A stretch of 10,647 nt of DNA from Serpentinimonas sp. (GTDB lineage: Bacteria > Pseudomonadota > Gammaproteobacteria > Burkholderiales > Burkholderiaceae_C), in contig JALOSG010000083.1 of NCBI GenBank assembly GCA_025458665.1, positions 1-10,647 of the forward strand. The letters run 5' to 3'. The notes beneath the pieces are model-generated. The model did no database searches, had not been told where the DNA came from, and worked only from the letters and a program-made list of their open reading frames with translations. The stretch's first letter is position 1; the number at the start of each line of letters is the position of its first letter. The position numbers were made by a program, and so were the translations under genes. Positions 6,242 to 10,647 of this stretch are shown piece by piece.

Positions 6242-7135
6242 ATGATGCAAATCGCCATCGACCCCGCCAAAGTCCCGGCCCTGGTGTACGAACGCTCCCC
6301 GGGTTACTGGCAAACCGTGTTCCGCCGTTTCCTGCGCGACAAGGTCGCGCTGGGTGCGGCGGGCGTGGTGCTGCTGCTGTTGCTGCTGGCCATCTTCGGG
6401 CCCTGGCTCACGCCAGTAGACCCGTACGAGTCCTCCATGCTCAAGCGCCTCAAGCCCATCGGCTTTGAAGGGCACCCGCTGGGCACCGACGAGCTGGGCC
6501 GCGACATGCTCTCGCGCCTCATGGTGGGTGCGCGCCTGTCGCTGTTCATGGGCATCACGCCGGTGATCTTTGCCTTCGTGCTGGGCTCGCTCATCGGCAT
6601 CACGGCGGGATATGCCGGCGGCTACACCAACACGCTCATGATGCGCACCATCGACGTGTTCTACGCCTTCCCCTCGGTACTGCTGGCCATTGCGCTGTCG
6701 GGCGCGCTGGGTGCGGGCATCACCAACTCGCTCATCTCGCTCACCATCGTGTTCATTCCGCCCATAGCGCGCGTGGCCGAAAGCGTGACCACACAAATCC
6801 GCAACCGCGACTTCGTGGATGCCGCGCGCGCCTCCGGGGCCAACGCCTTCACCATCGTGCGGGTGCATGTGCTGGGCAACGTGCTGGGGCCCATTTTTGT
6901 GTACGCCACCAGCCTCATTGCGGTGAGCATGATCCTGGCCTCCGGCCTGAGCTTTCTGGGCCTGGGCGTGAAGCCGCCCGAGCCCGAGTGGGGCCTGATG
7001 CTCAACACGCTGCGCACCGCGATTTACGTGCAGCCCTGGATTGCCGCCCTGCCCGGCGTGATGATCTTCATCACCTCCATCGCCTTCAACCTCCTGGCCG
7101 ACGGCTTGCGCTCGGCCATGGAAATCAAGCAGTGA
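6242..7135 (+). CDS. Dipeptide/oligopeptide-type ABC transporter permease (DppC-like)
   Basis: Second inner-membrane channel subunit, 297 residues. It shows the DppC-type N-terminal cytoplasmic stretch with one membrane segment (about 36-56), the signature GTDELGRDMLSR (81-92), further segments (about 99-121, 135-157, 160-176, 218-240 and 270-288) and the EAA coupling loop at about 191-213 (FVDAARASGANAF onward). The C-terminus NLLADGLR is the usual family ending. AGGA lies 7 nt before the first of two adjacent ATG codons (6242 and 6245); the first is preferred. The gap from the upstream permease is 39 nt and its stop nearly abuts the next gene, consistent with one transcript. Confidence 0.92.
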   Translation: MMQIAIDPAKVPALVYERSPGYWQTVFRRFLRDKVALGAAGVVLLLLLLAIFGPWLTPVDPYESSMLKRLKPIGFEGHPLGTDELGRDMLSRLMVGARLSLFMGITPVIFAFVLGSLIGITAGYAGGYTNTLMMRTIDVFYAFPSVLLAIALSGALGAGITNSLISLTIVFIPPIARVAESVTTQIRNRDFVDAARASGANAFTIVRVHVLGNVLGPIFVYATSLIAVSMILASGLSFLGLGVKPPEPEWGLMLNTLRTAIYVQPWIAALPGVMIFITSIAFNLLADGLRSAMEIKQ

Positions 7136-7143
7136 GCCCCGCC

Positions 7144-8184
7144 ATGCCTATGCAGAACCCCGACATTGGAGGACCGGCCCAGCCGCTGCTGAGCGTGCGC
7201 GGCCTGGTGAAACACTTCCCCCTGAAAAAAGACGTGCTGGGCCGTGGCGGCGGCGTGGTGCGCGCGGTCGATGGCATCGACTTCGACGTCTTCAAGGGCG
7301 AGACCTTGGGCGTGGTAGGCGAGTCGGGCTGCGGCAAGTCCACCACTGCGCGGCTGCTCATGCACCTCATCAACCCCGACCGTGGCGAAATCGTTTTCGA
7401 TGGGCAGCCGGTCTCCGACATGTCGCTGCCATTGAAGGAGTTCCGCCGCCAGACGCAGATGGTGTTCCAGGACAGCTACGCCTCCCTGAACCCGCGCCTG
7501 ACCATGGAGGACTCCATTGCCTTTGGCCCGCAGGTGCATGGCCTCCCGCGACAGCAGGCGGTGGAGCGCGCACGCGACCTGCTGGCCCGCGTGGGCCTGG
7601 AGCCGCGCCGCTTTGCCGAACGCTACCCGCACGAACTATCGGGCGGGCAGCGCCAGCGCGTCAACATTGCGCGCGCGCTGGCCCTGCAGTCGCGCCTCAT
7701 CATCCTCGATGAAGCGGTGTCGGCCCTGGACAAATCCGTGGAGGCGCAGGTGCTCAACCTGCTGCTCGACCTGAAGGAAGAGTTCGGGCTGACGTATGTA
7801 TTCATCAGCCACGACCTGAACGTGGTGCGCTACATGAGCGACCGCGTCATGGTCATGTACCTGGGGCAGGTGGCCGAGATTGGCGACAGCGAAACGCTGT
7901 TCGAGCAGCCCGCCCACCCCTACACCCGCGCGCTGCTGTCCTCCATCCCGTCCATGGACCCGGACCACCGCACCGAGACGCCTCCGCTGGCCGGCGACCC
8001 GCCCAACCCCATCAACCCGCCCTCGGGCTGCCGCTTCCACACGCGCTGCGTGCACGCGCAGCCGGTGTGTTCCGAACGCCAGCCCGCGCTGGCCCCGGCG
8101 GCCGGCGGGCAGGTGGCCGCCTGCTGGATGCATGTGGAAGGCAGCGGCCACAGCGCCGCACCCCAACTGAAGGAGGCGGCATGA
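7144..8184 (+). CDS. ABC transporter ATPase, DppF/OppF-like
   Basis: One of two different ATPases that power import. In the 346-residue form: Walker A GESGCGKST (59-67), Q-loop VFQDSYASLNPR (107-118), signature LSGGQRQR (165-172), Walker B LIILDE (185-190) and H-loop His223. The C-terminal oligopeptide-transporter extension contains Cys296, Cys302, Cys309 and Cys327, a pattern linked to an iron-sulfur cluster in Dpp-type ATPases. After Walker B it reads DEAVSALDKS rather than the usual DEPVSALDVS; the catalytic Glu190 is kept, so activity is expected. The start is uncertain: ATG 7144, ATG 7150, or an in-frame GTG at 7132 overlapping the permease stop as GTGA with a weak GGA upstream. It precedes the DppD-like partner, the reverse of the E. 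coli dpp order. Confidence 0.92.
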   Translation: MPMQNPDIGGPAQPLLSVRGLVKHFPLKKDVLGRGGGVVRAVDGIDFDVFKGETLGVVGESGCGKSTTARLLMHLINPDRGEIVFDGQPVSDMSLPLKEFRRQTQMVFQDSYASLNPRLTMEDSIAFGPQVHGLPRQQAVERARDLLARVGLEPRRFAERYPHELSGGQRQRVNIARALALQSRLIILDEAVSALDKSVEAQVLNLLLDLKEEFGLTYVFISHDLNVVRYMSDRVMVMYLGQVAEIGDSETLFEQPAHPYTRALLSSIPSMDPDHRTETPPLAGDPPNPINPPSGCRFHTRCVHAQPVCSERQPALAPAAGGQVAACWMHVEGSGHSAAPQLKEAA

Positions 8185-9191
8185 ACACCGAAGAATTCTT
8201 CGTCGATGTGAAGAACCTGCGCGTCACCTTCACCGGTGGCAAGAAGCCGGTGGAAGCGGTGAACGGCGTGGACCTGCAGGTGCGCCGGGGCGAAGTGGTG
8301 GCCCTGATTGGCGAGTCGGGCTCGGGCAAGAGCGTGACGCTGCGCAGCCTGTTGCGCCTGTACCCGGAAGCCCGCTCGCGCATAGAAGGCCAGATGAAAG
8401 TGGGCGGCACCGACGTGCTGGGCCTGTCGGCCAAAGCGCTGTCGCAGTACCGCGGCAAGGTGGCTTCGATGATTTTCCAGGAGCCCCTGCTGGCCCTGGA
8501 CCCGGTGTATTCCGTGGGCGCGCAGATCATGGAGGCCATACGCCGCCACGAACCCGTGAGCCAGGCCGAAGCGCACCAGCGCGCCCTGCAGCTGTTCGAG
8601 CGGGTGCGCATTCCCAGCCCCGAGCGGCGCCTGCAGGCCTACCCGCACGAAATGTCGGGCGGTATGCGCCAGCGCGCCATGATTGCGCTGGCCCTGGCCT
8701 GCCGCCCGCAACTGCTGCTGGCCGATGAACCCACCACGGCGCTGGACGCCACCGTACAGATCCAGATTCTGCTGCTGCTGCGCGAGCTGCAGCGCGAGCT
8801 GGGTCTGTCCGTGGTGTTCGTGACGCACGACATTGGCGCTGCCGTGGAAGTGGCCGACCGCATTGCCGTCATGTACGCCGGGCGCATTGTGGAAGAAGGC
8901 CCCGCCGCCACGCTGCTGCGCGCGCCGCGCCACCCCTACACCCTGGCGTTGTTGCGCAGCCGCGCCCACGGCGCCATGGCCAAAGGCACGCGGCTGGAAA
9001 CCATTTCCGGCTCCCCGCCCGACCTCACCGCGCTGCCCCCGGGCTGCGCGTTTGCCGACCGCTGCCGCATGGCCGAAGACGCCTGCCGCCAGACCCGCCC
9101 CGAAATCACCTGGCTGGAAGCCGGGCACAGCGTGCGCTGCCTGCGTGTGGCCGATACCATCGCCCCTGCCGAGCCCGAAACGCTGCCGTGA
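8181..9191 (+). CDS. ABC transporter ATPase, DppD/OppD-like
   Basis: Partner ATPase of the importer, 336 residues. Motifs: Walker A GESGSGKS (44-51), Q-loop MIFQEPLLALDPV (97-109), signature MSGGMRQR (158-165), Walker B LLLADE (178-183) and H-loop His216. The extended DPVYSVGAQI region and MSGGMRQRAMIA place it in the DppD rather than the DppF branch. The C-terminal extension has Cys289, Cys295, Cys302 and Cys320, matching the cysteine pattern of its neighbour. The ATG overlaps the previous stop as ATGA and has AAGGAGG 4 nt upstream, so the two ATPases are translationally coupled, fitting a 1:1 heterodimer. The stretch after Walker B (TTALDATVQIQIL) differs slightly from the common TTALDVTIQAQIL. 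Confidence 0.92.
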   Translation: MNTEEFFVDVKNLRVTFTGGKKPVEAVNGVDLQVRRGEVVALIGESGSGKSVTLRSLLRLYPEARSRIEGQMKVGGTDVLGLSAKALSQYRGKVASMIFQEPLLALDPVYSVGAQIMEAIRRHEPVSQAEAHQRALQLFERVRIPSPERRLQAYPHEMSGGMRQRAMIALALACRPQLLLADEPTTALDATVQIQILLLLRELQRELGLSVVFVTHDIGAAVEVADRIAVMYAGRIVEEGPAATLLRAPRHPYTLALLRSRAHGAMAKGTRLETISGSPPDLTALPPGCAFADRCRMAEDACRQTRPEITWLEAGHSVRCLRVADTIAPAEPETLP

Positions 9192-9228
9192 CCCAGCGCA
9201 CCGCACTGCACACCTTCACCACAGCCCC

Positions 9229-10437
9229 ATGCACACCAACGCCCTGCACGACCCCGCCCACGCCTTCATGCCCTACCCGGCCGTACCGGTGCCGCATGCG
9301 CCCACCGGGCCGCTGGCCGGCCTGAGTTTTGCGGCCAAAGATCTGTTCCACATTGCCGGCTACCCCACCAGCGGCGGCCAGCCCCTGCTGCTGGCTCTGC
9401 TGGGGGTGCAAAGCCGCACCGCGCCCACGGTGCAGCGCCTGCTGGATGCCGGAGCGCGCTTTGCCGGCAAAACCATCACCGACGAGCTGGCCTTCTCCAT
9501 GAACGGGCAGAACGCCCACTTCGGTTCGCCCATCAACGGGGCGGTGCCCGAGCGCATTACCGGCGGGTCTTCTTCGGGCTCTGCATCGGCGGTATCGAAC
9601 CAGCTGTGCGACTTTGCACTGGGCACCGACACCGGGGGCTCCGTGCGCGCACCGGCCAGCCATTGCGGCCTGTACGGGCTGCGCCCCACGCACGGCCGCG
9701 TGAGCCTGCACGACACCCTGGACCTGGCACCCAGCCTGGACACCTGCGGCTGGTTTGCCCGCGACGCCGCCACCTTTGCCCGCGTGGCCGATGTGCTGCT
9801 GGGCCCCGACACCACGCCGCTGGGCACCGAAGCCGGTGGCGTGCGCCTGCTGCTGCCCACCGACCTCTGGGAGCTGGCCACACCCGCCGCGCGCAAGGCA
9901 CTGGCCCCGGCGCGCGCGCAGGTGGAACAGGTGCTGGGCAAGGCGCGCAACACCCGTGTGGTGCTGGACGGCCTGGACGATATGTACTGGCATTTCCGCC
10001 ACATCCAGGGCGCTGAGGCCTGGCAGGTGGATGGTGGCTTCATCCAGCGCTTTGCGCCGCCGCTGGGCCCGGGCGTGTCCCAGCGCTTCGCCTGGAGCGC
10101 GCAGGTGAGCGATGCGCAGGCCGCCAGTGCCCGCGCTTTCCGCGACCGCTTCCGTGCGCACATGGCCCAGCTGCTGGGCAGCAACGGCGTGCTGCTGCTG
10201 CCCACCATGCCCGATGTGGCCCCGCTGGTGAGCGAGCCCGAAGCCGGCCTGGAGGACTACCGCAACCGCTCCATCCGCCTGCTGTGCGCCGCGGGGCTGG
10301 CGGGCCTGCCGCAGCTGAGCCTGCCGCTGGCGCAGCGTGCCGGCGCGCCGCTCGGCATTTCCCTGCTCGGGCCGGCTGGCAGCGACCGCAGCCTGATTGC
10401 GCTGGCCGAACAGATCGCGCAACATACGGCAGCCTGA
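9229..10437 (+). CDS. Amidase-signature family hydrolase (short, AMI1-like)
   Basis: Hydrolyses a carboxylic amide to acid and amine or ammonia, probably in the cytoplasm since no signal peptide is seen. The 402-residue protein has the complete Ser-cisSer-Lys triad: Lys37 in FAAKDLF, cis-Ser115 in TGGSSSGSAS, and nucleophile Ser138 in GTDTGGSVRAPA. It is shorter than GatA or fatty-acid amide hydrolases (about 450-580) and resembles the short plant/bacterial AMI1-like group, which includes indole-3-acetamide hydrolases. The ATG at 9229 keeps the N-terminal DPAHAF stretch; the GTG at 9188 is out of frame. The ribosome-binding site is weak. It follows the ATPase gene by 37 nt on the same strand, so it is probably co-expressed with the importer and acts on the imported compound or a product of it. 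Substrate is unknown. Confidence 0.9.
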   Translation: MHTNALHDPAHAFMPYPAVPVPHAPTGPLAGLSFAAKDLFHIAGYPTSGGQPLLLALLGVQSRTAPTVQRLLDAGARFAGKTITDELAFSMNGQNAHFGSPINGAVPERITGGSSSGSASAVSNQLCDFALGTDTGGSVRAPASHCGLYGLRPTHGRVSLHDTLDLAPSLDTCGWFARDAATFARVADVLLGPDTTPLGTEAGGVRLLLPTDLWELATPAARKALAPARAQVEQVLGKARNTRVVLDGLDDMYWHFRHIQGAEAWQVDGGFIQRFAPPLGPGVSQRFAWSAQVSDAQAASARAFRDRFRAHMAQLLGSNGVLLLPTMPDVAPLVSEPEAGLEDYRNRSIRLLCAAGLAGLPQLSLPLAQRAGAPLGISLLGPAGSDRSLIALAEQIAQHTAA

Positions 10438-10510
10438 ACCACCGGCCTGAAGTCCCTGCGAGCCCGACCAGCCATCCACCTGCCATCGGCCAGCCCCCGC
10501 CACCAGCCCC

Positions 10511-10647
10511 ATGACCACCGCCACCAACCGCGTCTACGAGGCCATCTACCGAGCGGTGTTTGAACACCGCCTGGAGCCCGGCCAGCGCCTGCGCGAAGAG
10601 GAGCTGGCGGCGGAGTTCGGCGTGTCGCGCACGGTGGTGCGCCAGGC
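10511..10647 (+). CDS. GntR-family transcriptional regulator, N-terminal part only (runs off the right edge)
   Basis: Only 45 codons are visible, but they form a typical GntR winged-helix start: VYEAIYRAVFEHRLEPGQRL (8-27), then the helix-turn-helix ELAAEFGVSRTVVRQ (31-45). Such an N-terminus followed by an FCD domain defines the FadR/VanR-type subfamily; the effector domain lies beyond the window, so the subfamily is not proven. It starts 73 nt after the amidase stop on the same strand; the gap has no evident promoter or terminator, and no clear ribosome-binding site precedes the ATG. It is a plausible repressor of the neighbouring genes through the GTATAC/GCATAC elements at 2341-2364, 3200 and 3374, responding to a pathway intermediate. 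That link is inference. Confidence 0.85.
   Translation, partial: MTTATNRVYEAIYRAVFEHRLEPGQRLREEELAAEFGVSRTVVRQ

Noticed and set aside
3941..6868. A 975-codon minus-strand open frame antisense to the binding protein and permeases
   Set aside because: The translation is rich in His, Gly, Gln and Arg with no recognisable domain, and the opposite strand encodes clear family proteins. It is a codon-bias shadow of GC-rich genes.
9188..9231. Amidase start at the GTG that overlaps the upstream ATPase stop (9188)
   Set aside because: It is 41 nt from the ATG at 9229 and therefore out of frame with the amidase.
7920..10527. Long minus-strand open frames (7920-9206 and 9106-10527) antisense to the ATPase and amidase genes
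   Set aside because: Same shadow composition, opposite clearly conserved genes, and crossing several gene boundaries.

Overview
The window is GC-rich and densely coding, with long spurious antisense reading frames. Protein style (VanB-type reductase, Dpp-type transporter, Rieske oxygenase) suggests a betaproteobacterium of the order Burkholderiales, probably Comamonadaceae. That placement is inferred from composition and protein style, not from a marker gene. No rRNA, tRNA, mobile element, CRISPR array or phage gene was seen.

The layout is two divergent gene sets around a 339-base control region (3152-3490). Leftward on the minus strand are a hydantoin/Asp-Glu-type racemase (2411-3151), a long Rieske non-heme-iron oxygenase (751-2289) and a VanB/phthalate-dioxygenase-type flavin reductase (from a GTG at 754, running off the left edge before its expected C-terminal ferredoxin domain). 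Rightward on the plus strand is a complete dipeptide/oligopeptide-type ABC importer: binding protein (3491-5161), two permeases (5249-6202 and 6242-7135) and two ATPases (7144-8184 and 8181-9191). It is followed by an amidase-signature hydrolase (9229-10437) and the first 45 codons of a GntR-type regulator (from 10511, running off the right edge).

The genes read as one catabolic module. The importer brings in a small amide, peptide-like or hydantoin-like compound. The racemase and amidase process its chiral and amide parts. The two-component Rieske oxygenase, fed electrons from NAD(P)H by the reductase, hydroxylates or dealkylates the substrate or a product. The substrate cannot be named from sequence. 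No hydantoinase or carbamoylase is in view.

The regulatory DNA is the most distinctive part. A sigma-54 promoter with a perfect core (3363-3378) faces the transporter operon. The 11-mer TTGCATACAAA occurs twice in the divergent region, one copy lying across the -12 element of that promoter. A related GTATAC-centred dyad lies upstream of the Rieske gene. These fit, but do not prove, control by both an enhancer-binding protein and a GntR-family repressor such as the one at the right edge. A 14-bp hairpin with no U-run follows the binding-protein gene and probably sets its transcript level above that of the permeases.
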